Below are positions 8,554 to 18,300 of a DNA stretch of 50,446 nucleotides, one piece after another (positions within the stretch are counted from its first letter, which is position 1; each line of letters opens with the position of its first letter). The translations under genes and the position numbers were made by a program. This DNA is from Gracilimonas halophila (GTDB lineage: Bacteria; Bacteroidota; Rhodothermia; Balneolales; Balneolaceae), in NCBI RefSeq assembly GCF_042684365.1, contig NZ_JBHULI010000021.1:1-50446 (forward strand), read 5' to 3'. The notes beneath the pieces are model-generated. The model made no database searches. It worked only from the letters and a program-made list of their open reading frames with translations, and was not told where the DNA came from.

Positions 8554-8961
8554 ATGTATTGTAGAACTTGTAGTAAAGAAGTCAAAGATGATAATACGAT
8601 TTGTTCAAAGTGCGATAACCATATCCTTATGGGTAAGAGCTACTGTCCTGGGTGTGGAAAAGCTACAAGTTATCGAGAAGTACTCTGCTATATCTGCGGC
8701 CACAATCTTACCATAGAACTAAAATCTCTTAGTCGACTTGATATATCCCCCCAATATCGTCGCATTTACAGAAGTACAGATGAAAATCTAATCTTTGGAA
8801 TTATGGCAGGGATAGCGCATAAGTATGGAACAAATAGAACTGTGCTCAGATTAACGGCTTTTTTATTAACGTTCCTGTTCGGTTATTATGGCACTATACT
8901 TGTACTAACATACATACTTTCTGTATTTCTCCCAGCTCTTCCGACGAAAAATATAAGGTAA
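8554..8961 (+). CDS. Double zinc-ribbon plus PspC-domain membrane protein
   Basis: 135 aa. Eight cysteines form four CxxC pairs (C3/C6, C17/C20, C31/C34, C45/C48), consistent with two zinc ribbons. A PspC-like domain follows from about residue 70 (R-I-Y-R-S-T-D-E-N-L-I-F-G-I-M-A-G-I-A), then two hydrophobic segments at about 95-125. PspC domains occur in envelope-stress proteins; the zinc-ribbon fusion is a recurrent small-protein layout whose role is not known. A 17-nt tandem duplication spans the start: an upstream ATG at 8537 encodes almost the same first residues but in another frame, so the choice of 8554 rests on the conserved Cys and PspC reading frame. It lies 12 nt before the next gene and is probably co-transcribed with it. 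Confidence 0.8.
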   Translation: MYCRTCSKEVKDDNTICSKCDNHILMGKSYCPGCGKATSYREVLCYICGHNLTIELKSLSRLDISPQYRRIYRSTDENLIFGIMAGIAHKYGTNRTVLRLTAFLLTFLFGYYGTILVLTYILSVFLPALPTKNIR

Positions 8962-8973
8962 TGGTACATTTTT

Positions 8974-9597
8974 ATGAGTAACATCCTGCATAAGTTCAAT
9001 TTGGTATTTATTCCCATTATTCTTTCAGCAAATTCCGTATCAGGACAGATTGATGATAATTCAAGTAAATCTTTTCATGAGGTTACGGAAACATATCAAG
9101 ATTCAAGTACTTCATACGCTAATAAAAAAGAGATTGGTGATATAGGAGATAGTGGAGGAATAATATTTCAGATTGTAAATACAAAAACAAATTACGAGTA
9201 TACTGAAGCATATCAATTTGATTTACGGCAACGATTATATCACGATAATGGAGTCATAATCAATCAATTTGATCTAAACGGCTACACTGATTGGAGACTA
9301 CCAAGTGCTGATGAGTTTTTGAAAATGATTAAATTAATAGATTTGGATATTGATGTAGGATTAGGAGGTGGTGCTAGGCCCTACTGGATAAATGAGTCTG
9401 CAAACTATAAAGACCACAGATGTACAGAAAATGGTCCAGTCCCCATGTTTTTAGTTTATTGGGTCGGCTTGGAGACTACATACTACCCTAACGGCAAGCC
9501 TTTCAAAAACATGGAAAACTGGATTCCAAAATGTCCGAATAAAAAATATTTTGTCAGACCAGTAAGGTCATATACAAAACAAAAAAGAAAACCATAA
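8974..9597 (+). CDS. Exported DUF1566 (Lcl-like) domain protein
   Basis: 207 aa. A hydrophobic leader (residues ~8-24) ends near V-S-G-Q, suggesting Sec export. The body has G-D-S-G-G-I-I-F-Q, N-G-Y-T-D-W-R-L-P-S-A-D-E-F, Y-W-I-N-E-S and a C-terminal F-V-R-P-V-R-S. These are the hallmarks of DUF1566, a C-type-lectin-like fold found in surface and secreted proteins. The G-G-I-I-F / W-R-L-P-S / V-R-P-V-R order is complete, so the domain looks intact. It follows the PspC-type gene by 12 nt and ends 30 nt before a strong terminator. The biochemical role is unknown. Confidence 0.8.
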   Translation: MSNILHKFNLVFIPIILSANSVSGQIDDNSSKSFHEVTETYQDSSTSYANKKEIGDIGDSGGIIFQIVNTKTNYEYTEAYQFDLRQRLYHDNGVIINQFDLNGYTDWRLPSADEFLKMIKLIDLDIDVGLGGGARPYWINESANYKDHRCTENGPVPMFLVYWVGLETTYYPNGKPFKNMENWIPKCPNKKYFVRPVRSYTKQKRKP

Positions 9598-9627
9598 AAT
9601 TATGAATATTGTATACCCCCTAATAGG

Positions 9628-9657
9628 AAAATAGCCTTTGATTAGGCTATTTTTTTT
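9628..9657 (+). terminator. Intrinsic terminator after the DUF1566 gene
   Basis: Stem A-T-A-G-C-C-T (9631-9637) with A-G-G-C-T-A-T (9644-9650), extended by flanking A/T pairs, then a run of Ts. It closes the 8554-9597 gene pair. Confidence 0.85.
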
Positions 9658-9993
9658 AGGTAATATCCACAATTGATAAAGGAAAAATGGTTGATGTCTT
9701 TTTTCCAAAATTTCGTCTATGTTTTGTCTGAATTTTGAGGAAGTTGTACTGCCTCTTTGCATTTCTTTAACTGTTACTCACCGAATTAATTTGTCTGGAT
9801 GTTTTACTTACATAGGTTGTCAATGTCGTTATTCTGTTAAATTCGTTGGCACCTAATTTTAGATAAGCACCTATGTAAACAAAGTGTTTACGCGTTGATC
9901 GGATGTCCGCCACCTGGCTGCCATGCTGTGCTGTATTCGTTTAAAAAAGCAGGGGTCATGATAACCGACCATCATACGGCATCCAGGTAGTTC
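9658..9993. other. Non-coding stretch with inverted repeats
   Basis: No convincing gene. Two structures are visible: a 10-bp inverted repeat, T-T-A-C-A-T-A-G-G-T at 9808-9817 with A-C-C-T-A-T-G-T-A-A at 9869-9878, and a short palindrome GTAAAC-N5-GTTTAC at about 9875-9891. They may be element ends or operators. From about 9895 the base composition becomes more GC-rich than in the neighbours. Confidence 0.4.
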
Positions 9994-10209
9994 ATGAAAT
10001 TTTGTACCAGAGAAAAAGAGGCCGGCCGTGAAGTAATGGCCGACTGGTCCTGGATTGTACCTCCTATGAGCGCATCAACCATGGAAGTATTCCATAAGCA
10101 ATGGCAGGATGAGGTGTTAGACCCAAACTTTTATTATCAGGAAAAGAAGTGGAAGAAAACCGCTGGTAAAAAATTAAAGGAGTGTCCTTACCATCTGAAT
10201 TCGAATTAA
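9994..10209 (+). CDS. Small hypothetical ORF (71 aa), possible relic
   Basis: 71 residues, starting M-K-F-C-T-R-E-K-E-A-G-R-E-V and rich in Lys, Trp and Tyr. There is no signal peptide or membrane segment and no family I recognise. Its base composition is noticeably more GC-rich than the flanking AT-rich sequence and matches the ~100 nt upstream, so it could be the tail of a decayed gene starting before 9994. It converges with the AraC gene on the other strand (16 nt between the ends). It may not be expressed. Confidence 0.3.
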   Translation: MKFCTREKEAGREVMADWSWIVPPMSASTMEVFHKQWQDEVLDPNFYYQEKKWKKTAGKKLKECPYHLNSN

Positions 10210-10225
10210 ATTAGATATCAACTAT

Positions 10226-11434
10226 TCAATAAGTATTATCTTGCTTTTTACACTTTTTTGCATATTCAGTAGGGGTAGAGCCTGTCTTATCCTTAAACAA
10301 TTTATAAAACGTAGTTTTGTTTGAAAACCCAATATCTTTAAGCAGGGCACTTACTGTATAGGTTTCAAAGTACCCTTCTTCAATTTTAGAAATTGCATCC
10401 TTTATCCGGTATTCATTGATCAGTTCGTTAAAGTTCATGCCGAAATGTTCATTGATAAGGTAGGATAACTTTCTGGCAGGAATGTTAAGCTCAGTGGCAA
10501 GGTCATTTAATTTTAATGAATTGGTTAGATATACGTTATCCTTTTCAAGTGCTTCTTTTAAAGCATTTATTTCTTCCTCAAACTCATTTCTATTCTCATT
10601 CTCTTTCGCATCATTATTTTGTTGGGCTTTACGTTGATAATTGTAAAGCCCTATCAAAGTTTCCGGAAAAACAAGAAGGTAGGCTGTATAAAAAATGAGT
10701 GTGCCGTTGAATAACGTAACGATGAGAAATTCGATCAGTCCACTCACTAAGGCTGAAGGCTGTAAAACCGGGAATAGATTTGTTAGTACGAAGCTGGAAA
10801 AACTAATGAGGTTTACGGATAAAGTAACACCGAAGAGTAAAATCCACTTGTAAATGCGCTGTTTAAAACCCTTGCTATTTACATTTTTATACAAGACATA
10901 AACCTTATGTTTGCGCAATAAGTGAATAATCAATAATGAATAGGTAAGACTGATAAGGGCTCTCACTACTGAGAATGTAGCCTCATCTACCATTCCAACG
11001 TTAGTAGTATATTCAAGCGTATTATCACTTAAAAGCTGTTTTACCACCTGTTTTTTAAACGTTGCAGATGAAAAATAGAAGGGAGCGTATTGTAAAAAAC
11101 CCAACAAAAAAGGCACACTGTGCCAAATATCACTCTTGTGAAGCGCATTTTCATCATTTAATACAGACCTGATATATAGGTAACCAATAGCCGGGCTAAT
11201 TAAAGAAAGGGGTAAAGTGGTTCTGTATAGATACCATAGATTTTCAATAAGTCCGGTGAAAACCAACAGATATAAAGCCAGCGCTGCAATGTTGATCCCG
11301 AAAAAAGTTATAAGCAAGCGGTTCGAAAACACCTGCCGGTCTTTTCGCACCAAAATCCGAATAATAAGCACCAATGACAACGCGATGACGCTAAGGTGTA
11401 AAACGGTAAAAAAAATAGACAATGGATTGTTCAA
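10226..11434 (-). CDS. Membrane-bound AraC-family transcriptional regulator (7TM-type sensor + HTH)
   Basis: 402 aa. The N-terminal ~260 residues contain about seven hydrophobic segments (for example F-T-V-L-H-L-S-V-I-A-L-S-L-V-L-I-I, then segments near 45-60, 75-90, 105-120, 155-170, 195-220 and 230-255). A charged, coiled-coil-prone linker follows (~270-300). The AraC-type double helix-turn-helix lies at about 305-395, with L-A-T-E-L-N-I-P-A-R-K-L-S-Y-L-I and I-G-F-S-N-K-T-T-F-Y-K-L-F-K, ending G-S-T-P-T-E-Y. Proteins of this layout are common in Bacteroidota-like bacteria; the signal is usually unknown. It is transcribed away from the tail-collar/giant-adhesin genes, and an inverted repeat lies 32 nt upstream of its start, suggesting that it controls the shared region. 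Confidence 0.9.
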   Translation of the reverse strand: MNNPLSIFFTVLHLSVIALSLVLIIRILVRKDRQVFSNRLLITFFGINIAALALYLLVFTGLIENLWYLYRTTLPLSLISPAIGYLYIRSVLNDENALHKSDIWHSVPFLLGFLQYAPFYFSSATFKKQVVKQLLSDNTLEYTTNVGMVDEATFSVVRALISLTYSLLIIHLLRKHKVYVLYKNVNSKGFKQRIYKWILLFGVTLSVNLISFSSFVLTNLFPVLQPSALVSGLIEFLIVTLFNGTLIFYTAYLLVFPETLIGLYNYQRKAQQNNDAKENENRNEFEEEINALKEALEKDNVYLTNSLKLNDLATELNIPARKLSYLINEHFGMNFNELINEYRIKDAISKIEEGYFETYTVSALLKDIGFSNKTTFYKLFKDKTGSTPTEYAKKCKKQDNTY

Positions 11435-11465
11435 AGCTAAGACTTCTGCTGTATAATATCTTTAT

Positions 11466-11492
11466 GTGTCAATAATACTGAATTCTTGACAC
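11466..11492. promoter_or_regulatory. Inverted repeat in the divergent intergenic region, candidate operator
   Basis: GTGTCAA (11466-11472) and TTGACAC (11486-11492) separated by 13 nt, between the AraC gene (start 11434, minus) and the tail-collar gene (start 11697, plus). The position fits autoregulation or control of the divergent genes, but AraC proteins usually bind direct repeats, so the binder could be another protein. Confidence 0.4.
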
Positions 11493-11696
11493 CTAAAATA
11501 GGGTAATAGAGATGTTTATTAGTAGAAAATTGATATTATAAAAACTAAACTAAACCTGAATAAACTCAGTTCCAGAAACCTCCATATGGTGCTGAAACAG
11601 ACCATTCTTAGAGGAAATTAATTGTACAACCCTTAGCATGAAATTCAGGGCATCTTTTGCAATTAAATTTTTAATAAAACTGACATCTTTGTCCCC

Positions 11697-12329
11697 ATGA
11701 AATCAAGAAAAAAATTTCTAAAAACCATTGCTGCCGGTTTATCTTTAGGTTGGTTATTTACAGACAATTCTCAGGCTGCTAATGTTGACGACTTGCCAGC
11801 AAATAGCCTGGCAACAGAACCATATATCGGCACTGTGGCACTTTTCGCGTTTAATTTTGCACCAAATGGCTGGATGCCTTGCGACGGGCGTTTACTTTCA
11901 ATAAGTGAGTACGATACCCTTTACAGTCTTCTGGATACTATTTATGGTGGAGATGGCCGAACTACCTTTAGGCTACCCGACTTACGTGGACGGGTACCTA
12001 TTGGAACCGGACAAATGCCAGGGGGGAGTAATTACCTGCTGGGTGCACAGGGAGGTACAGAGACAAATACGCTTAATGAGGCTCAACTTCCAAGCCACAG
12101 TCATAGTTTAAATGTGTCCGGTAATCCGGGTACTTCTTACGAGGCTGCAGGAAACCTGCCTGCGGCAAACCGCGATGGTATTTTGCATTATGCTGAAACA
12201 TCTGATAATACCATGGGAAATCAAGCGATATCAGCAACGGGAAGCGGGCAAGCAGTTAATAACATGCAACCTTACCTAAGTCTAAACTACTGTATAGCCG
12301 TAACCGGCCTGTACCCACCGACTCCATAA
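11697..12329 (+). CDS. Exported phage-tail-collar-domain (microcystin-dependent-protein-like) protein
   Basis: 210 aa. The N-terminus S3-R4-K5-K6-F7-L8-K9 followed by a hydrophobic stretch resembles a Tat signal with R-K replacing R-R. Cleavage is plausible near S-Q-A-A. The mature part has P-N-G-W-M-P-C-D-G-R, S-E-Y-D-T-L-Y-S-L-L, Y-G-G-D-G-R-T-T-F-R-L-P-D-L-R-G-R-V-P-I-G and S-H-S-H-S, the diagnostic tail-collar pattern. It ends P-Y-L-S-L-N-Y-C-I, the usual family C-terminus, so it is full length. No phage genes accompany it. It starts 262 nt from the divergent AraC gene and is followed after 53 nt by the 3010-aa adhesin, so it is probably co-transcribed with it. A role in surface structure is inference. 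A T-T-T-G box at 11688-11691 lies very close to the ATG, which would imply a very short leader if it is a promoter. Confidence 0.88.
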   Translation: MKSRKKFLKTIAAGLSLGWLFTDNSQAANVDDLPANSLATEPYIGTVALFAFNFAPNGWMPCDGRLLSISEYDTLYSLLDTIYGGDGRTTFRLPDLRGRVPIGTGQMPGGSNYLLGAQGGTETNTLNEAQLPSHSHSLNVSGNPGTSYEAAGNLPAANRDGILHYAETSDNTMGNQAISATGSGQAVNNMQPYLSLNYCIAVTGLYPPTP

Positions 12330-12382
12330 TTGGCATACGGGTATAAAAAATTAATAATCAATAAATACACTTAAATAACAAT

Positions 12383-15300
12383 ATGATTTCATCAATCTGG
12401 CAGGTGTTAAATAGATCTGCACTCGGGTATATGTTCATAAGCTTCCTTATAATGGCAAGCGGGCAAGCATATGCACAAACATTTTTAATAAGCAGTAACA
12501 GCCAGAATGCTGTTCAGGTGTTATCTGATGAAGGCATAGCAGATCTAAATGTAGATGGGGCCGTTAGCCCCTGGGGTATATCTGCTGACCCTGGTGAAAA
12601 TAAGATCTACTGGAGTAATGTCACCGAAGGATCGATCAGGAGGGCTGATACAGATGGAACGAACTCAGAAACCGTACTAACCGAACTTGATGTGCCCAGG
12701 GGGGTTGCCGTAGATGCCGGCAGCAACAAGTTATTTTGGGCAGAGGCTGGAAGCAGTACCCCGGCCATTCGTGGTTTAGATCTTGGAAGTGAAAATGCAG
12801 TGATTGAGGATATAGTTACAACCAATATAACCTCCCCCTATCACATCGCGTTAGATTCTGTAAACAGCTACATCTACTGGGTAGATAATGCCCTGGATGC
12901 CAAACATATCAAGCGGGCCAGTTACGATGGAACGACGGTTGAAACGGTGATCTCTGAGGTGAAACAGGTATCTGGTATTACGCTCGATTTAGCCAGCGAT
13001 AAGATCTTTTGGGGAGATTTTGAAGATGACAAGATCTACAGTGCCAGTACAACCGGCGTGGATAGCAATATTCAAACAGTACATGCAATGAGCGAAGAGG
13101 CAAGCCCCTGGGCTCTGCAATTCGATCCAGAGGCTGAACGGTTACTCTGGTCTGATTATTTAACCGGTACCTTGAATCAGCTGGATCTAAACAGCGGTAC
13201 TGTGACCAATGTTTCTTCCAGTGCCCCATCCGTATCCGGTATATCAACGTATAACCTCTCAGGTCAAAATGCAGCACCGGCATATTCAGGAGGCAGCGGT
13301 ACCGAGGCTGATCCTTACAAGATCGCAACTCAACAAGATTTAATTGACCTTTCCAATACCCCCGCAGATTGGGATAAACATTTTATTCAAACCGCAGACA
13401 TTGTATTCAACAGCGACTCTACACAATTAGATTGGGACGGGGATGGTACCGCTGATTGGGATGCTGAGGATCAGAAAGGGTTTACACCTATAGGTACAGG
13501 TGATGATAGCTTTACTGGCTCATATAGTGGCGAAAATCACACTATATCAAGACTGTACATTAACCGTGAGAATGCACTTTATATCGGGTTGTTTGGGGTT
13601 TTAAATGGTGGGGATATTAAAAATGTAGGCCTGCTGAATGTTGATATAAAAGGAGAAGACAGAACGGGTGGTCTTGTTGGATATGTATCTGATAATAGTT
13701 TAGTTGCCGATACTTATGTGACAGGCAAAATCTCTGGAGGAACTGTGGTAGGAGGTTTGATAGGATATGCTGGAAATGGAGAGATCAATAATAGTTATGC
13801 AAATACCAATGTGGAAGCTACCGGTGATAATGTTGGTGGTCTTATTGGTGACAACAGTGCAAAAGTAAGTAATGCCTATGCCCAGGGGGTAGTAAGCGGT
13901 AATAAAAATGTGGGGGGGCTTATCGGTTTAATAAGAGATTCAGACATTTCTAATGTGTATGCCACAGCCGAAGTTTCTGCAAATGAGAATATTGGTGGTT
14001 TAATTGGCGGAAAACTAAACACAAACACCTCCGATTTAAGCGGGAACACAGCGTTCTGGGATGTGGAAACCAGTGGTGTTGGGAGTGCCGGTAATGATAA
14101 CTTCGGAGCCACCGGTAAAACCACAGCCGAGCTTAAAACCCTCTCCACCTTCACCGATGCCGGCTGGGATTTTACCGGTGAGACGGCCAATGGAACGGAC
14201 GATATCTGGACGATCAAAGAACCAGGCAGCGGCTATATCTCGTATCCTTATTTATCTGGCTTAACATATGATGCCCCGGAAGCCAACCCGGCCGTCAATC
14301 CTATTCCGGGCTTAAGTAAATTACCGTACGCCGGCGGCAGCGGCACCGAAGCCGATCCCTACCAGATCGAAACTTGGGAGCATTTGCACAATGTGCGCCA
14401 AAACCTCGATGCCCACTTTGTGCTGAATAACGATTTGGATGAGAACACAGCGGGCTATGCCACCTACGTCAAAGACGGCGAAACCCTGGCCAATGACGGC
14501 AAGGGGTGGGAGCCGATTGGGGACTCAAATACACCATTTCAAGGAAAATTTAATGGAGGAGGCTTCCTCATTAGTTCGCTGGAAATGTACCGCCGTCCCC
14601 AGGATGAGATAGGTCTTTTTGGCTGGATAGGGTCTTCCGGAGACGTAGCACGTCTTGGTGTCTCTGTACAGATCAGCGATGGCAGCAATGGCGCTGGCGG
14701 CGATTCCTCGGTTGGTGGCTTAGCGGGCGTTAATTTTGGAAGTATCCAGGAAGTATATGTGCAAGGCCTGGTCATTGGTACCACTTATGTTGGTGGGTTA
14801 GTTGGGGCCAATGAAGGTACGATAGAAAACAGCTATGCCACAGCATCGGTAAAAGGGGATGTTGTTGCCGGGTTTGCAGGCATGAATTCTGCTACAATCA
14901 ATAACAGCTATAGCACAGGCTTTGTTACCCCGGAAGGCGGAAAAAGTGCCACTTATGGCGGTTTTGTAGCCTTATTTGGGGGGGGGACAGTAACCAATGC
15001 CTACTGGGATATTGATCTTTCACAGGTCGGTATATCAGACGCCGGGGAAGGGAAAACAACGGCCGAGATGAAAACCTTGAGTACCTTTACCAACTGGGAT
15101 TTTGATACCGTATGGGCTATAAAAGAAGGCGCTTCCGTCTCCACCCCCTACCTGCAGAATGCGGTGCAGGAGCCCGCCCCTGGGCTGGTCGAATACTTTG
15201 CGGGTGGTAGTGGTACGTTAGAAGATCCCTACCAGATCGAAACCTGGGAGCACCTGCATAATATCCGCTTTGCCCCGGAAGCCCATTTCCAGCTGATGAA

Positions 15301-18300
15301 TGATCTGACCCCGGCAACTAATGGCTATACCACCTATGTTGAGGATGAAAATGGCCTGGTGGACGACGGAAAAGGATGGCTGCCCATTGAGTCATTAACC
15401 GGCACCCTGGATGGTAGCCATAGCGAAGGCATATTTACGATTAGCGGGCTAAAAATAAACCGCCCTGCTGCAAGTGCAGGCGTGGGGCTGTTTGCCGAAC
15501 TTGGGAAAACGGCTAATATCACAGAGCTTCTGGTTAAAGATGCTGACATTACAGGTAACAATGGTGTAGGCATTATTGCAGGAAATAGCGCGGGCGTTGT
15601 ATTACGAGTGGGTGCATTGGGCACTGTACAAGCCAATAGCTCAGCTGGCGGTCTTGTAGGTATTCTTACCTTTCAAACCAGTCAAACCGAAACACCTACC
15701 ATAGAAAAGTCTTTTGCAGATGTTGCGGTAACAGCTGCAAACGACATAGCTGGTGGTTTGGTGGGTTGGGTCGCTGCCAGCAATCAAGGGGCTATATTAG
15801 ATGCTTATGCCACCGGTACGGTAACAGCAAATGATAAAGTAGGTGGCTTGGTAGGTTTATTGGACAATTCCAGTTTAGCCAGAACCTATGCAACAGGGCA
15901 GGTAACAGCCAATGCCGATTCTCCCACAGAGGTAGGCGGACTTGCCGGCGGAGTGTTTGATTTAAACCAAGCTATGGTTAAAGGCAGTCTCTACGACACG
16001 CAAACAACCGGGCAGGGGTATGATTCGGACACCGATGTCGGTATCGGTAAAACCACCGCCGAAATGAAATCCATAGATACATATAACGGCATTACCGAAA
16101 CCAGCTGGGATTTTGATAATGTATGGCAAATGAAGGATCCGACAAGCGGATATAAGACCTACCCCTACTTACAGGCATTCGAGTATGATGAGCCGGAAGC
16201 TGAGATTGTGATCACTACCTTACCGGGCCTGGAAGCGTTGCCCTACGCAGGCGGCAGCGGCACCGAGGCGGATCCTTTCCAGATCGAAACCTGGGAGCAC
16301 CTGCATAACGTGCGTGAAAACCTGGATGCTCACTTTGTGCTGAACAACGACCTGGATGAGAATACCGCCGGCTACGCGACCTACGTGAAAGACGGCGAGA
16401 CCCTGGCCAATGACGGCAAGGGGTGGGAGCCGATTGGGCTTGGAAATGGTTTTGGTGACCAATTTTCCGGTGTGTTCGATGGGGGAGGTCACGAGATCAG
16501 TGGGTTAGTTATCCAAGATCCTGAAACAGATTTTATTGGGTTTTTCTCAATTTTAAAAGGTGCAATTAGCAATGTTCAGTTTTCCAATGTAGATGTAACG
16601 GGGAAAGCTTTGGTAGGTTCTGTTACTGGATATAGTTATACAAAAACAGCACGTATTGAGAACATTAGATCAGAAGGTTCTATAACGGGTAATGAAAATG
16701 TTGGAGGCTTGGTAGGCACAAACTGGAGCCTTATTCAAAATGTTAGCTTTACAGGGTCGGTCACAGGTGAAGAAGGAGAAGATGGATATTATACCGGAGG
16801 TCTTGTAGGTATTAATGAAGAACAGGGGGTCATACAAGCAGCCTATGCTCGAGTAAGCGTGACTGGAGATGAAGGAGTTGGAGGGCTTGTGGGTTATAAT
16901 ACTGATGAATGGGCGGGCGAGGCAGAGGGTAGAATCATTGATGCCTACGTGACAGGCAGTGTAACCGGTAATAGTCAAGTTGGCGGTGCCGTAGGTGCCA
17001 ATGATACCGAGCTGAATCGTGTCTATGCATCAGTTAGCGTAACCGGGAACAGCGATACCGGAGGTCTTGTAGGAATTGCACTAAATGATCCAGGTAACAT
17101 CATCGGTTCATTTTGGGATACAGAAGTTTCAGGACAAACCAGCAGTGCGGGAAATGGCGGCACCGGTAAAACCACAGCCGTGCTTAAAACCCTCTCCACC
17201 TTCACCGATGCCGGCTGGGATTTTACAGACGGCACAGGAGTATGGGCGATTGAACAGGGCAATAGTGTATCATACCCGTATCTGCAGGCCCTGAGTTACG
17301 ATGAGCCCGGGGCTACACCGGAGGTAAACCCCATTCCGGGGCTAAAACTGTTTCTTCTTGCAGAAAATGGAGTGACGGTACTATGCAAAAATGCGAGCAT
17401 AGGTAACACAGGTGAAGTACGCATAAATGGGACGGCAGTGACATTTACTAAGCGTGCTGCCACTGATATAACAGTTGATAATGCAGCTACAACCTGTACT
17501 TCTGGGATCACTGATATGAGCGCTCTTTTTAAAGATAGTAACTTTAATCAGGATATAAGTAGCTGGGATGTAAGCTCGGTGACGAATATGGCAGAAATGT
17601 TTAGTGGCAATAGTGAATTTAACCAGGATATAGGAAGTTGGGATGTGAGTTCTGTAACCGATATGCGTTCAATGTTTTATGGGGCCACAGCCTTTAACCA
17701 GGATATAGGAAGTTGGGATGTAACCTCGGTGACAGATATGTCTGACATGTTTCTTAGCTCCTTTGCATTTAACCAGGACATAGGCAGTTGGGATGTAAGC
17801 TCGGTGACGGATATGTCAGGTATGTTTCAATCTGCCAAAGTCTTCAACCATGATATAGGCAACTGGAATGTAAGTTCAGTGAAGGATATGTCACTGATGT
17901 TTTCCTTTTCTTCTTTTAACCAGGATATAGGCAAATGGGGGGAGAAAGTAAGCTTTGTTACCAATATGCATTGGATGTTTAAAGAAAACAATAATTTCAA
18001 TCAGGATATAAGTAGTTGGGATGTGAGCTCGGTGACGGATATGTCTGGAATGTTTTCGGATGCTACTGCCTTTAACCAGGATATAGGCAGTTGGGATGTG
18101 AGTTCGGTGACAGATATGTCTGACATGTTTCTTGCGGCCACAGCCTTTAACCAGGATATAGGAAGTTGGGATGTGAGTTCTGTAACCGATATGAACGTAA
18201 TGTTTGCTATCGCAGAAAACTTTAACCAAGATCTAAGTGGGTGGTGTGTAGAGCAGTTTAACAAAGAACCCCAATATTTTTCTGCAGATGCGGCTGCATG

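Noticed and set aside
11656..11691. Bacteroidota-type promoter for the tail-collar gene
   Set aside because: T-T-G and C-A-T-C-T-T-T-G boxes are visible, but the spacer is longer than expected and the predicted start would fall on the ATG, so it is only mentioned in the gene entry.
8974..12329. Diversity-generating retroelement with the DUF1566 or tail-collar protein as target
   Set aside because: Both folds can occur as variable proteins, but no reverse transcriptase, accessory gene or template/variable repeat pair was seen in the window.
11697..12329. Prophage remnant signalled by the tail-collar protein
   Set aside because: No other phage structural, integrase or lysis gene is present, and the protein carries an export signal, which phage collars lack.
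17541..18243. CRISPR-like regular repeats
   Set aside because: The ~75-nt periodicity is the codon image of BspA/DUF285 protein repeats in an open frame, with no variable spacers.
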